The notes: generated by a model from the sequence alone, not told the origin. A stretch of DNA of 64,000 bases from Nitrosomonas sp. (GCA_021582655.1 CP091135.1:1214657-1278656), one strand, 5' to 3'; positions 8,372 to 17,521 are shown, counted from the stretch's first letter. A program made the numbers and translations.

Positions 8372-8827
8372 TCAATGACCTGCCAGCGCCGCAAGCTGTA
8401 CTTTCAATGACCTGATTTCTTCCTCTGCACGAATTTGCGCGGTAATATCGTATTGCACCCCTAGAAAATAAAGTACATTTCCCTTGGAATCGAACAGCGG
8501 TGACAACAGTAGGTGGTTATAGAACAGCTCTCCGTTTTTCCGATAATTTCGCAACACGACCTCGATCGGTTTTTTATCTTTTATTGCTTCACGCAATTGC
8601 TGTACACCTTCCTGGGCATGTTCATCGCCTTGCAAGAAACGGCAGTTTTTCCCGACAATCTCAGCAAAGGTATAACCTGTAATTGCTTCAAAAGCTTTAT
8701 TTACATAGACCAAAGGCAGGTCCGGTTGATCCGGGTCCGCCAACGATACACCGTTAACGCACGAATCAAGAATCTTCGCCAGCACTTGAGGGATTAATCC
8801 AGGGTCTTTTTCAACGATAAAATCCAT
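8372..8827 (-). CDS. Short LOV-domain (PAS) blue-light sensor protein
   Basis: 151 aa made almost wholly of one PAS domain of the LOV class. It keeps the diagnostic GKNCRFLQG motif, with Cys62 as the residue that forms the flavin adduct under blue light. It also keeps the flavin-contacting Asn94 (LRNYRKNG), Asn104 (FYNHLLLSP) and Gln125 (FLGVQYDIT). A helical C-terminal extension (AQIRAEEEIRSLKVQLAALAG) resembles the J-alpha/coiled-coil tail of stand-alone bacterial short-LOV proteins. No kinase, GGDEF or DNA-binding domain follows, so signalling must use a partner. GGAGA lies 7 nt before the ATG. It is last in a minus-strand run after an NDH-2-like flavoprotein and an SRPBCC protein. Confidence 0.88.
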   Translation of the reverse strand: MDFIVEKDPGLIPQVLAKILDSCVNGVSLADPDQPDLPLVYVNKAFEAITGYTFAEIVGKNCRFLQGDEHAQEGVQQLREAIKDKKPIEVVLRNYRKNGELFYNHLLLSPLFDSKGNVLYFLGVQYDITAQIRAEEEIRSLKVQLAALAGH

Positions 8828-8870
8828 GATTTGTCTCCGGGTTATTGAATTGAGGACAAGTTGCTATCTA

Positions 8871-9362
8871 TCAACTGTCGCGTTGTTTTGAAGCAACCAG
8901 ATCGGCTTCGATCAATTTTCTAATGTTATTGACCGTTCTTTCGGTCCCTTCCTGAACGGCGATACGCACCAGTTTTTCAAAAGGCCTTACATGCAAATCA
9001 AGGCTGAGTAACTCAAAAACGAAGGTAACTTTGCTATCGATCGCGTTTAACGATTCAATTAAATAATCGCAGCGATATGGATTTGAAACACCTTCGAAGC
9101 AAATTCGCGAGCCCAAATCAAACACTTTCACTTTGAAGGTGGACTCGGAGCGGTTGCCCTGATCGATGCGGATTTGACGGCAAACAGTACTCAACCCTAT
9201 CGGACCGTCGGTTAGTTTCTCCAACACCTTAACTTCCGGAGACCAACGAGGATAATTAACCATCAAGTCGACACCGATAAAGTTGAATACCTGATTCGAA
9301 GGACCTTTAACGATTGCGCTGGCTCTGCCAATCACAGGGGTATCTTTGAACAAACCGAGCAT
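8871..9362 (-). CDS. SRPBCC-family (START/polyketide-cyclase-like) protein
   Basis: 163 aa, single-domain helix-grip fold protein of the SRPBCC superfamily. The pattern GRASAIVKGPSNQVFNFIGV, followed by YPRWSPEVKVLEKL, is typical of the first strand and helix of such lipid- or hydrophobe-binding pockets. A long C-terminal helix (VRIAVQEGTERTVNNIRKLI) closes the fold. The ligand cannot be told from sequence. AGGAGA precedes the ATG. It lies 43 bp upstream of the LOV gene and is separated from the NDH-2-like gene by a MITE-like repeat. Confidence 0.65.
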   Translation of the reverse strand: MLGLFKDTPVIGRASAIVKGPSNQVFNFIGVDLMVNYPRWSPEVKVLEKLTDGPIGLSTVCRQIRIDQGNRSESTFKVKVFDLGSRICFEGVSNPYRCDYLIESLNAIDSKVTFVFELLSLDLHVRPFEKLVRIAVQEGTERTVNNIRKLIEADLVASKQRDS

Positions 9363-9390
9363 TATGCGTCTCCTGCGTTGAATTAACTAA

Positions 9391-9533
9391 GAAAACGCCG
9401 ATTAATTCGGCGAACGAGTGGAGTACGAGACGCACGGACATAGCGATCAAAGCCTATCAATAAGATGGGTAAGAAAGCGCACTGCTCCCGCAGCGAAGCG
9501 ATTCGCTCGTGCAGTCAATTAATCAACGTTTCC
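9391..9533. repeat. MITE-like dispersed repeat, copy A
   Basis: A 143-bp element with imperfect inverted ends. The left end is GAAAACGCCGATTAATT (9391-9407) and the right end is AATTAATCAACGTTTCC (9517-9533). Internal landmarks shared with copy B are GTACGAG, ACATAGCGATC and GATTCGCTCGTGC. CTAA flanks both ends (9387-9390 and 9534-9537) and may be a 4-bp target duplication. No coding capacity is seen. The right end abuts the TAG stop of the minus-strand NDH-2-like gene, and the element separates that gene from the SRPBCC gene. Confidence 0.75.
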
Positions 9534-10697
9534 CTAAACTAAAAAAGTATCGACTCCTGTCAATAACAAATCGTACTGCACTTCCACGATCTCCTTGATG
9601 GCTAAGGCCGGGATTCCTGTAACTATGTTCCCCTGCGCAACCAGCCACCCCACGGCATCAGCAGTGCCGAGACTGACGACATAGCCCAAGTCCTGATGAA
9701 GATAGGGCTCTAGCAAACCGGGGAAACCGGCATGACGTAAAATATTGCGTGCGACCAATTTACCTTTGCGCACCGCCGATTGCGCCGACCAAGCATTCGA
9801 ACCTATCGACTGGTAGCGGGAACAGTCCCCGGCAGAAAAAACATTAGGCAACAATGTTCCATTCACGATCATTTGACCGAAGGCATTCGCGGTCAGTAGG
9901 TTTTGTTGTTGCTTTCCCAGAAATAACAAGGTTAAATCAGAAGGTAATTCAAACGGATAATTGTTTCTTTTATCGGTCAGTAAAATTTTTCCGGACTGCT
10001 GCTCCCGGTAGTAAGTATCGGGATAAATCGCAATGCCCAGCTCATCCAGGCGGAATTTGACATACGTGCCGAAACCATCTGGAAATTGATTCAGAACATG
10101 CGCCGTGGAATGAATCAAGCGTAATGTTGCTTTACGTCTGATTCGATTGAGAAATTGCTGCAACTCAAATAAAAATTGTATGCCGGTTGCACCGCCGCCC
10201 ACTACGGAAATATGCTGTATCGGCGATCGGCTGTTTAGCCGGTGCAACAGCAACTCGGCGGCACCGGTCCGGGTAAAATCGTACAAACTCAATACCTCGT
10301 TTGTGCCTGCAGTAGTATCCGAATCGGCATAATTACAACCGCTAGCGATGATCAGATAATCGAAATTCAATACCTCGCCATCGATAATCAATTGCTTTCT
10401 TTCTTGATATGCCGACAAATTCTCCGGTTCGAGTTCAACGCGCGCTTGCAGATAGCGGCATTCAAAACGCTTGCCGATATCCGCGAAAGAAACCAGGAGG
10501 TCAGCCAGGGGGTAGCGGAATGTTTCGTGCAAGTGCGTGATTTTCAGATGCTGTTGTCGCGGATCGATCAACGTGACGCGAGTATCCGGTGCAAATTGCA
10601 ACACATTAGTCAACGCGGCAAGCCCGGCATATCCACCGCCAACGATAACGACATTGATTTGCTTTTTTCTTGAAATGTTTAATGGCAAAAAGGCCAC
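9534..10697 (-). CDS. NDH-2-like FAD/NAD(P) pyridine nucleotide-disulfide oxidoreductase
   Basis: 387-aa flavoprotein related to type II NADH dehydrogenases and sulfide:quinone reductases. The FAD ADP-binding motif is VVIVGGGYAGLAAL (residues ~17-30), with an acidic strand end LIDPR. YLIIASGCNYAD closes the FAD domain. A second Rossmann motif, ISVVGGGATGIQFLFEL, binds NAD(P). NVFSAGDCSRY is the C-terminal FAD motif. A GTG start at 10697 with AAGGAG 6 nt before it is preferred. No long amphipathic C-terminal anchor is obvious. Substrate is uncertain: NADH:quinone is the default, but the sulfide:quinone type cannot be excluded. Its stop codon borders repeat copy A. Confidence 0.75.
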   Translation of the reverse strand: MAFLPLNISRKKQINVVIVGGGYAGLAALTNVLQFAPDTRVTLIDPRQQHLKITHLHETFRYPLADLLVSFADIGKRFECRYLQARVELEPENLSAYQERKQLIIDGEVLNFDYLIIASGCNYADSDTTAGTNEVLSLYDFTRTGAAELLLHRLNSRSPIQHISVVGGGATGIQFLFELQQFLNRIRRKATLRLIHSTAHVLNQFPDGFGTYVKFRLDELGIAIYPDTYYREQQSGKILLTDKRNNYPFELPSDLTLLFLGKQQQNLLTANAFGQMIVNGTLLPNVFSAGDCSRYQSIGSNAWSAQSAVRKGKLVARNILRHAGFPGLLEPYLHQDLGYVVSLGTADAVGWLVAQGNIVTGIPALAIKEIVEVQYDLLLTGVDTFLV

Positions 10698-10755
10698 TTG
10701 CTCTCCTTATCAGTTGCCGGTCTCACGCAAGAGACTAACACAAAAGAACAACATC

Positions 10756-11649
10756 TCAACACGAAATTAAATCAGTTCGCCAATTTTGAATCGCCCAGCG
10801 CCAGAAAGCCGCAATATCCCCATCTTGGATTTCATCCGGTGTTTTTTGACCAAGAAAACGTATAGCATCAATCAGTAAAGGCAATGCAGTTTTCAGATCA
10901 ATCGGCGCAGCACGGGTTTGCTTACTCAATTTTTCACCCGCCGCATTAGTTACCACGGGTAAATGCAAATATTGCGGCGTAGCATACCTCAGCAGTTGTT
11001 GCAGATAAATTTGCCGGGGCGTCGAATCGAGTAAATCGGAACCGCGAACGATATCGGTGATCCGCTGCTCGGCGTCATCGACGACAACCGCCAATTGATA
11101 TGCATAAACACCATCCACACGGCGTAGCACAAAATCGCCGATGTCACGCATCAATACCTGTCGATAAATACCTTGGCAACGATCATGAAACTGGATGATG
11201 CCATCGTGGGTTTTAACCCGCAGTGCATACGCCTTTTCCGGCGAGGCGGGTATTTGGCGGCATGTTCCCGGATAAATCGGACCATTGATGCCGAAAATAC
11301 TGGAATCGGCGATTTCTTTGCGCGAGCAAATACACGGATAAATCAAATCTTGGCCGGCCAAATCGGCGAGCGCACGCTGATACAAATGCGTACGCCTGCT
11401 TTGATACACGACAGCCTCATCCCATTCCATACCCAACGCTTCCAATGTGTGCAAAATTGCATCGGCGGCACCGGAAACGGTACGCGGCGCATCGACATCT
11501 TCAATTCTGACAAGCCATTTACCTTGATAGTGCTTGGCATCCAGATAACTACCCATCGCGGCGACCAAAGAACCAAAGTGTAACGGTCCGGTCGGAGACG
11601 GTGCAAATCTGCCACGATAATCTAACTTTACTGTCTGATTTTTATTCAT
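10756..11649 (-). CDS. gluQ: Glutamyl-Q tRNA(Asp) synthetase
   Basis: 297 aa. Attaches glutamate to the queuosine base of tRNA(Asp). It resembles the catalytic half of glutamyl-tRNA synthetase, with FAPSPTGPLHFGSLVAA (HIGH-type motif) at residues 16-32 and GEKLSKQTRA (KMSKS-type). The anticodon-binding domain is absent, as usual in GluQ. A Cys pair in YPCICSRKEI fits the zinc site of the family. It is monocistronic on the minus strand, divergent from mpl. Confidence 0.92.
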   Translation of the reverse strand: MNKNQTVKLDYRGRFAPSPTGPLHFGSLVAAMGSYLDAKHYQGKWLVRIEDVDAPRTVSGAADAILHTLEALGMEWDEAVVYQSRRTHLYQRALADLAGQDLIYPCICSRKEIADSSIFGINGPIYPGTCRQIPASPEKAYALRVKTHDGIIQFHDRCQGIYRQVLMRDIGDFVLRRVDGVYAYQLAVVVDDAEQRITDIVRGSDLLDSTPRQIYLQQLLRYATPQYLHLPVVTNAAGEKLSKQTRAAPIDLKTALPLLIDAIRFLGQKTPDEIQDGDIAAFWRWAIQNWRTDLISC

Positions 11650-11784
11650 GAAAATCTAAATTTATCGATCAACACCGGATTGAAGAGGCACTGTTGGATT
11701 CCAGTTAATACTTTATAATGTTACCAAAAGAAAACACTGGCATTTATTTCTGTCGATCACCCTGGAAAATTTTTAACTTACTCC

Positions 11785-13194
11785 ATGCATATCCACATAC
11801 TCGGTATTTGCGGCACCTTCATGGGCGGCATTGCGGCAATAGCACGTGAATCCGGACACCGAGTTACCGGTTGCGATCAAGATGTATATCCGCCGATGAG
11901 TACACAGCTTGAGGCGCAAGGTATTGAATTAATAGCAGGGTTTTCACCCGAACAAACAGCAATCCAACCGGACATATTCGTGATCGGTAACGTTGTTACG
12001 CGCGGGAATCCGCTGATGGAAGCGATACTGAATCAGAATTTGCCTTACACTTCCGGCCCGCAATGGCTAGCCGAGCACATTTTGAATCAGCGCTGGGTGC
12101 TGGCGGTTGCAGGAACACACGGCAAAACCACGACCAGTTCGATGCTCGCCTGGATTCTCGAATACGCCGAGTTGCAGCCTGGTTTTCTGATCGGCGGCAT
12201 CCCTGAGAACTTCGGTGTTTCCGCACGAATCGGAACGACTACCGCCAATACACGCTCGCCATTTTTTGTGATTGAAGCGGATGAATACGATACGGCGTTC
12301 TTCGATAAGCGCTCAAAGTTCGTTCACTATCACCCAAGAACTGCGGTATTGAACAATCTTGAATTCGATCATGCTGATATTTTTCCCGATTTAGCCGCAA
12401 TTCAACGCCAATTTCATCATTTAATCCGGACTATTCCCGGTAACGGCTTGATCGTTGCCAATGGCAATGACAAAAATTTGCAGCAAGCGCTTCAACAGGG
12501 TTGTTGGACACCGATCGAAGAATTCGGTGTTGAAACCGGGTGGCATGCAGTCGGATGCGAGAATCGAGTGGTGGATATTTTTTACGACGACACTAAGCTC
12601 GGCTGCATACGGTGGGATCTGCTCGGCGAGCATAATCGCATGAATGCCATGGCCGCACTGATCGCCGCGCGCCATGCCGGTGTGCCGGCGGCACTCGGCA
12701 TAGAAGCGTTAGCGCAGTTCAAGAATGTCAAACGCCGCATGGAAAAACGTGGTTCGGCTAACGGCGTTACCGTATACGACGATTTTGCACATCACCCGAC
12801 CGCAATCCAAACTACGCTGAAGGGTTTGCGCGAACACGCCAGCAATCATCGAATTCTTGCGGTTCTGGAGCCGCGCTCAAACACGATGAAAATGGGCATT
12901 TGGAAAGATTATCTGGCCGACAGCTTAAGTGAAGCCGATCATGTATTTTGTTTTACGCGCGATGCACGGTGGGCAACAACATCTTTGGGCTTACTGGGAG
13001 CGCGGCATGATTGCTGCAATGATCTGGATCAGTTGGTACGACGCATCACTCTGATGGCAAAGCCTGGCGATCATATACTGGTCATGAGCAACGGCGGTTT
13101 CGGCGGTATTCACGAGAAATTACTACAGGCGCTACAAGAAACGGCAGGGGAAAATTATCCCCCCTCAAATTCACAAAGCGCAAATACCTTATGA
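11785..13194 (+). CDS. mpl: UDP-N-acetylmuramate:L-alanyl-gamma-D-glutamyl-meso-diaminopimelate ligase
   Basis: 469-aa cytoplasmic Mur ligase that recycles murein tripeptide onto UDP-MurNAc. The N-terminal domain starts HIHILGICGTFMGGIAAIA. The ATP-binding P-loop is AVAGTHGKTTTSSMLAWIL (near residue 112). EADEYDTAFFDKRSKFVHYHP is the Mpl/MurC central motif, and VYDDFAHHPTAI begins the C-terminal domain. The 3' end overlaps the convergent apt gene by 40 bp. Confidence 0.95.
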   Translation: MHIHILGICGTFMGGIAAIARESGHRVTGCDQDVYPPMSTQLEAQGIELIAGFSPEQTAIQPDIFVIGNVVTRGNPLMEAILNQNLPYTSGPQWLAEHILNQRWVLAVAGTHGKTTTSSMLAWILEYAELQPGFLIGGIPENFGVSARIGTTTANTRSPFFVIEADEYDTAFFDKRSKFVHYHPRTAVLNNLEFDHADIFPDLAAIQRQFHHLIRTIPGNGLIVANGNDKNLQQALQQGCWTPIEEFGVETGWHAVGCENRVVDIFYDDTKLGCIRWDLLGEHNRMNAMAALIAARHAGVPAALGIEALAQFKNVKRRMEKRGSANGVTVYDDFAHHPTAIQTTLKGLREHASNHRILAVLEPRSNTMKMGIWKDYLADSLSEADHVFCFTRDARWATTSLGLLGARHDCCNDLDQLVRRITLMAKPGDHILVMSNGGFGGIHEKLLQALQETAGENYPPSNSQSANTL

Positions 13195-13682
13195 CCTAAA
13201 TTTTCCAGACGTGCACGTCCACCGACATCGGGTAGATCGATGACAAAACAGCATTCGACCAATACGCCCCCCATATCCTGAATCAATCCTGCAGCGGCCT
13301 CCGCCGTCCCTCCTGTAGCAATCAAATCATCGATCAATAAAACCCGCTCTCCCGGTTGAATAGCGTCGACATGAATTTCGATGCGGTCACTGCCATATTC
13401 GAGCTGATAATCCCGGCCGATTGTTTCTGCGGGCAGTTTATTTTGCTTCCGAATCGGCACAAACCCTTTCCCCAGATAATAGGCGACCGGCGCACCGATA
13501 ATGAAACCGCGCGATTCGATACCGGCTACCTTATCGATATTCATCATGTCGTAGCGATGCGCCATTTCGTGAATGGTGGTGCGCAAACCGATCGGATCCT
13601 TGAGCAAGGTCGTAATATCGCGAAACAGGATACCATGATGCGGATAATGCGGAATAGTGCGGATATACGATTTGATAGTCAT
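13155..13682 (-). CDS. apt: Adenine phosphoribosyltransferase
   Basis: 175 aa. Converts adenine and PRPP to AMP (purine salvage). Motifs: PHYPHHGILFRDITTLLKDP at the N-terminus, AGIESRGFIIGAPVAY, the flexible loop RKQNKLPAETI, and the PRPP-binding VLLIDDLIATGGTAEAA. Length matches the family (~170-180). The last 40 bp overlap the 3' end of mpl on the other strand, so both stop codons lie inside the partner gene. Confidence 0.96.
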   Translation of the reverse strand: MTIKSYIRTIPHYPHHGILFRDITTLLKDPIGLRTTIHEMAHRYDMMNIDKVAGIESRGFIIGAPVAYYLGKGFVPIRKQNKLPAETIGRDYQLEYGSDRIEIHVDAIQPGERVLLIDDLIATGGTAEAAAGLIQDMGGVLVECCFVIDLPDVGGRARLENLGHKVFALCEFEGG

Positions 13683-13705
13683 ACAGTGAATTGTATAAAA
13701 AAATA

Positions 13706-13737
13706 AAAGACCTCAATCCGTTAGGATTGAGGTCTTT
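13706..13737 (-). terminator. Intrinsic terminator of nirK
   Basis: A perfect 14-bp stem, AAAGACCTCAATCC (13706-13719) and GGATTGAGGTCTTT (13724-13737), has a 4-nt GTTA loop. On the minus strand the stem is followed by TATTTTTTTATAC, a strong T tract. It sits 31 bp after the nirK stop and just upstream of the apt start, so it insulates apt from nirK. Confidence 0.9.
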
Positions 13738-13768
13738 CTTAGTGACAAAAATTATACTAAACCTAAGC

Positions 13769-14869
13769 TTAGTGGTCCATGCCGGCTTTCGCGTCGAAAC
13801 TGGCTGGTGCTTTAATCTGTGTCATGATGTCATCATTCCATTTACCTTCAACATTCATGTGAGCAGCCGCGCCCAGCAATACGGCTTCAATCAGATTATG
13901 GCTGAGGTACACATGCAGACCAGGTTGATGGAATTCATAAGCTGCTGCAACCGCGGAACCAGCTGGAACGAACCAGGTTTCTTGGCTGGTCAGCGGTACG
14001 TCGCTGAATGAGCCACCTACCCAGTACAGATCACCATGACCACCGATCAAGTGCGGATATGAAGGACGATTAGCTTGAGAGTGGATAAACAACACTCTCT
14101 CGCCTACCTTGGCTTTCAATGCATTGTCGCCGGTGATTGAACCAACAGCACCGTTGAATACTACGTGAGTTGGGATGAGTCCTTTGGCAACTTCCAGCAT
14201 TTCACCCATGCCTGCAGCTGGTGAATCATAGGTTTTGTAGTTGCCGCTTGCATCTTTTGGCAGATAGAAATCTTGTTCGCCGATGTAATATGCACGATCA
14301 TAACGATATGGCTTGCCTTTTTCGTCTTTCAGACCACCCTTAGGCAATACCATAATGGCGCCGTTCATACCAGAAATCACGTGGAATGGAATCATGGTTC
14401 CACCTGGTGCGCAATGATAAACAAATACGCCTGGTTTGATTGCTTTCCAGCGCAATACAACTTCTTCACCGGGTTGTACCAAGGTCAAGCCCGCACCGCC
14501 CAAAGCACCGGTAGCAGCGTGAAAGTCAACGTTATGCGCTAACGTGCTGGATTTCGGATTCTTCAATGTCAATTCAACATAATCGCCTTCATGAACGACG
14601 ATCAGCGGACCTGGAACGCTGCCATTGAAAGTCAATGCCCATACTTTTGCACCGGGAGCGACTTCGATCAGTTTTTCTTGAGTTTCCATTGTTACTTCAA
14701 CAACTTTTGGCCCTTTGGAAACTTGGTCATGTGCCGGTACATTCGGTGGTGCTACCAGTTCTAGTTTTACACGCGGTAATTTAGAAATGTCTGTAGCAGC
14801 CACAACAGCCTGTGTTGCGCCGAAACAAAGCAATCCTAATCCAACTATTGCTTGAACAGCTTTAATCAT
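13769..14869 (-). CDS. nirK: Copper-containing nitrite reductase, AniA type
   Basis: Periplasmic trimeric enzyme reducing nitrite to nitric oxide. The signal peptide is [20 protein letters not shown]. The two cupredoxin domains show type 1 and type 2 copper ligands: [12 protein letters not shown] (His), [20 protein letters not shown] (His, Cys, His, Met) and [14 protein letters not shown] (domain 2 His). The ATG at 14869 (366 aa) is chosen because GGAGGGA lies just before it; that sequence falls inside the longer ORF that begins at 14881. The gene is alone, whereas in Nitrosomonas europaea nirK is, as I recall, the last gene of ncgABC-nirK. A strong terminator follows. Expected role: nitrite detoxification or nitrifier denitrification. 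Confidence 0.95.
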   Translation of the reverse strand: MIKAVQAIVGLGLLCFGATQAVVAATDISKLPRVKLELVAPPNVPAHDQVSKGPKVVEVTMETQEKLIEVAPGAKVWALTFNGSVPGPLIVVHEGDYVELTLKNPKSSTLAHNVDFHAATGALGGAGLTLVQPGEEVVLRWKAIKPGVFVYHCAPGGTMIPFHVISGMNGAIMVLPKGGLKDEKGKPYRYDRAYYIGEQDFYLPKDASGNYKTYDSPAAGMGEMLEVAKGLIPTHVVFNGAVGSITGDNALKAKVGERVLFIHSQANRPSYPHLIGGHGDLYWVGGSFSDVPLTSQETWFVPAGSAVAAAYEFHQPGLHVYLSHNLIEAVLLGAAAHMNVEGKWNDDIMTQIKAPASFDAKAGMDH

Positions 14870-14881
14870 ATCTCCCTCCAT

Positions 14882-15136
14882 AAAAGATGAACTTTGCGCT
14901 TTTCATGCGCCATTCTATTCTGTTGACGCAATCCCCGATTACATCAACACCTGCCCTTTTAAAAGAGCAAAGGGCGGAACCGCGAATATACACTTTCTTC
15001 CAAACACTGTCCATTCTCAGCGATTGTAAATGATTGAAATCTTTTTTAAAAAAGTCACAATGAAAGCAGGGGTTTTGCTTGTATACCAGGGGTAACAGGA
15101 AAAGCTTTTCCAAGTACTTTATAGAATATCAAGTAA
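14882..15136. promoter_or_regulatory. nirK upstream region with perfect 14-bp palindrome
   Basis: Control region of nirK, part of the 384-bp gap to gshA. CTTTTTTAAAAAAG (15041-15054) is a perfect palindrome about 170 bp upstream of the start. A GCCCTTT/AAAGGGC inverted repeat lies at about 14953-14975. Neither matches my memory of an NsrR box (two RATGYATY-like halves) closely enough to name it. Promoter hexamers were not assigned. The half repeat D follows at 15137. Confidence 0.35.
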
Positions 15137-15171
15137 GAAAACGCTGATCAATCGATTGCACGAGTGAGTTG
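15137..15171. repeat. Half copy (one end) of the MITE-like repeat, copy D
   Basis: GAAAACGCTGATCAAT (15137-15152), continued by CGATTGCACGAGTGA, matches the reverse complement of the right end of copy A (GGAAACGTTGATTAATTGACTGCACGAGCGAA). The rest of the element is not recognisable, so this is a solo end or decayed copy in the gap between nirK and gshA. Confidence 0.55.
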
Positions 15172-15266
15172 AAAAACACCATCCCCAAAATAGCCGAAAT
15201 CCGGCTGATCGCAATTGATGCGGCGCAAGATGCTATAATGCCGGCGGATAAAACACTCAGATAATA

Positions 15267-16562
15267 ATGCCGGTACCTCATCTTTCCACCGCGTTGCGCG
15301 GCCCTATTCTCGAACTGGAAAATCGAATCATCAATGCCATGCCGGCGATCGAACTTTGGCTGCGCAGAAAATGGCGTGAACACACCATTCCTTTTTATTG
15401 CTCGGTAGATTTACGCAACAGCGGCTTCAAGCTAGCGCCTGTCGACACCAATTTATTTCCGGGCGGTTTTAATAATTTGAATCCGGAATTCATCCCACTC
15501 TGCGTACAGGCAATGATGAGTGCGATCGAAAAAATCTGCCCTGAAACCCATAGTGTATTGCTGATTTCCGAAAGCCATACACGCAACACGTTTTACTTGC
15601 AAAATATCGCAACACTGCAAAACATCATGCAACGCGCCGGATTGAACGTACGTATCGGCACATTTCTGACCGAAATCACCGTAGCCACCACGATCGATTT
15701 ACCCGATGGGCAATCGATCACGCTGGAACCGGTAATACGCAACAACGATAAACTGGGCGTCAGCAATTTTGAACCTTGCGCAGTATTACTCAACAACGAT
15801 TTGTCGACCGGCATACCGGACATTCTGCAAGGTTTGCGGCAAACCGTAATCCCGCCGCTGCACGCCGGCTGGGCAACCCGCAAGAAATCCAATCATTTTG
15901 CCGCTTACGACCGTATCGCCCAGGAATTCGCCGACTTAATCGGTATCGATCCCTGGTTGATCAATCCACGTTTCTCTTCCTGTGGAGAAATTAATTTCAT
16001 GGAAAAACAGGGAGTTGAATGCCTGGCGACCGCAATAGACCGGATTTTATCGCTGATCGAAAAAAAATACCGGCAATACGGCGTCAAAGAGGATCCGTTC
16101 GTCATCGTGAAGGCTGATTCCGGCACCTATGGCATGGGTATCATGACCATGAAGAACGGATCGGATATATACAAGCTCAATCGCAAGCAGCGTAACAAAA
16201 TGGCAGTGGTGAAAGAAGGTATGGAGGTCTCTCACGTACTGGTACAAGAAGGTGTCTATACCTTTGAAACCATCAACCAGGCAGTAGCCGAGCCGGTAGT
16301 CTATATGATCGATCGTCACGTTGTCGGTGGATTTTACCGCGTACATACCGGCCGCGGCATCGATGAAAATCTGAATGCGCCGGGCATGCACTTTGTGCCG
16401 CTGGCATTTGAGACCACTTGCCTGGAGGCCAATGCCGCAAAACCGAATTTTATCCCGAATCGCTTCTACGCCTATGGAGTTGTCGCCCGACTTGCATTGC
16501 TAGCTGCGGCACTCGAGCTGGAACAAACCGCCCCTGCCGCACTTACCGGCCGATCGCCATGA
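15267..16562 (+). CDS. gshA: Glutamate-cysteine ligase, ferrooxidans type
   Basis: 431 aa. First step of glutathione synthesis, joining glutamate and cysteine with ATP. It belongs to the distinct family first noted in Acidithiobacillus and betaproteobacteria (TIGR02049), not the E. coli GshA fold family. Characteristic stretches are PFYCSVDLRNSGFKLAPVDT, NLFPGGFNNLN and VKADSGTYGMGIMTM, the last being glycine-rich and ATP-grasp-like. The stop overlaps the gshB start (ATGA, 16559-16562), so both glutathione enzymes are made together. Confidence 0.9.
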   Translation: MPVPHLSTALRGPILELENRIINAMPAIELWLRRKWREHTIPFYCSVDLRNSGFKLAPVDTNLFPGGFNNLNPEFIPLCVQAMMSAIEKICPETHSVLLISESHTRNTFYLQNIATLQNIMQRAGLNVRIGTFLTEITVATTIDLPDGQSITLEPVIRNNDKLGVSNFEPCAVLLNNDLSTGIPDILQGLRQTVIPPLHAGWATRKKSNHFAAYDRIAQEFADLIGIDPWLINPRFSSCGEINFMEKQGVECLATAIDRILSLIEKKYRQYGVKEDPFVIVKADSGTYGMGIMTMKNGSDIYKLNRKQRNKMAVVKEGMEVSHVLVQEGVYTFETINQAVAEPVVYMIDRHVVGGFYRVHTGRGIDENLNAPGMHFVPLAFETTCLEANAAKPNFIPNRFYAYGVVARLALLAAALELEQTAPAALTGRSP

Positions 16563-17521
16563 AACTCGCATTTATCATCGACCAGCTGGACTCGATCAAA
16601 ATCGCTAAAGACTCGAGCTATGCGATGATCAGTGAAGCAGTCGCCAGAAATCATCAAATCCATGTGCTGTATCAGCATGATATTGTGCTGACCGCAAACC
16701 AGGTTGTAGGATTCTCACGGCAATTAACATTTACCGATACGCCGCACCGGAACGGACATTGGTACCGCACCACCGAACCTGCGGTAACGCCGCTGCATGC
16801 ATTCGATGCCGTATTGATGCGCAAAGACCCGCCATTCGATCTGGAATATATCTATAGCACTTATTTACTGGAATTGGCACGAAGACAAGGTGCGTGGATC
16901 ATCAACGATCCCGGAGCCATCCGTGATCACAATGAAAAATTGGCGATCATGCAATTTTCCGAATTTGCCGCCCCGACCTTGGTGACCAGCCAATCACCAT
17001 TGATCCGGACATTTCTGGAAGAGCATCAGGACATTATTCTAAAACCGCTCAATGGTATGGGAGGTGCCGGTGTTTTTCGAGTACATGGCACAGACCATAA
17101 TCTCAGCGTCATTCTCGAAACACTGACGCATTATGGCACGCACACCATTATGGCGCAGCGCTTCATTCCTGAAATCGCACAGGGCGACAAGCGCATTTTA
17201 TTGATTGCCGGAAAGGCTGTGCCGTACGCACTGGCACGCATTCCTAAACCCGGAGAAACACGCGGCAATCTGGCCGCCGGTGGTACCGGAATCGCACAAC
17301 CGCTATCAGCAAAAGACTCCGTGATCGCCGACACACTAGGACCGGAAATGCTCAGACGCGGCTTATTATTAGTCGGACTCGACATAATCGGTGACTATCT
17401 GACGGAAATCAACGTAACCAGCCCGACCGGCATGCAGGAAATCACTCAGCAAACCGGATTAAATGTGGCAGCACTGATGCTCGACACCATTGAGCAGCAT
17501 TTTCAATCCGGAAAACAATGA
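16559..17521 (+). CDS. gshB: Glutathione synthase
   Basis: 320-aa ATP-grasp enzyme adding glycine to gamma-glutamylcysteine. The start is the ATG of an ATGA overlap with gshA (MKLAFIIDQLDSIKIAKDSS), which matches the family N-terminus; a longer in-frame ORF upstream overlaps gshA and is ignored. Motifs: DAVLMRKDPPFDLEYIYSTY, the grasp loop LKPLNGMGGAGVFRV, and the C-terminal DIIGDYLTEINVTSPTG. Its own stop overlaps the rluB start by ATGA. Confidence 0.96.
   Translation: MKLAFIIDQLDSIKIAKDSSYAMISEAVARNHQIHVLYQHDIVLTANQVVGFSRQLTFTDTPHRNGHWYRTTEPAVTPLHAFDAVLMRKDPPFDLEYIYSTYLLELARRQGAWIINDPGAIRDHNEKLAIMQFSEFAAPTLVTSQSPLIRTFLEEHQDIILKPLNGMGGAGVFRVHGTDHNLSVILETLTHYGTHTIMAQRFIPEIAQGDKRILLIAGKAVPYALARIPKPGETRGNLAAGGTGIAQPLSAKDSVIADTLGPEMLRRGLLLVGLDIIGDYLTEINVTSPTGMQEITQQTGLNVAALMLDTIEQHFQSGKQ

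Noticed and set aside
14882..15130. NsrR-binding site upstream of nirK
   Set aside because: No pair of RATGYATY-like halves with the right spacing was found; the CTTTTTTAAAAAAG palindrome does not fit the motif as I remember it.
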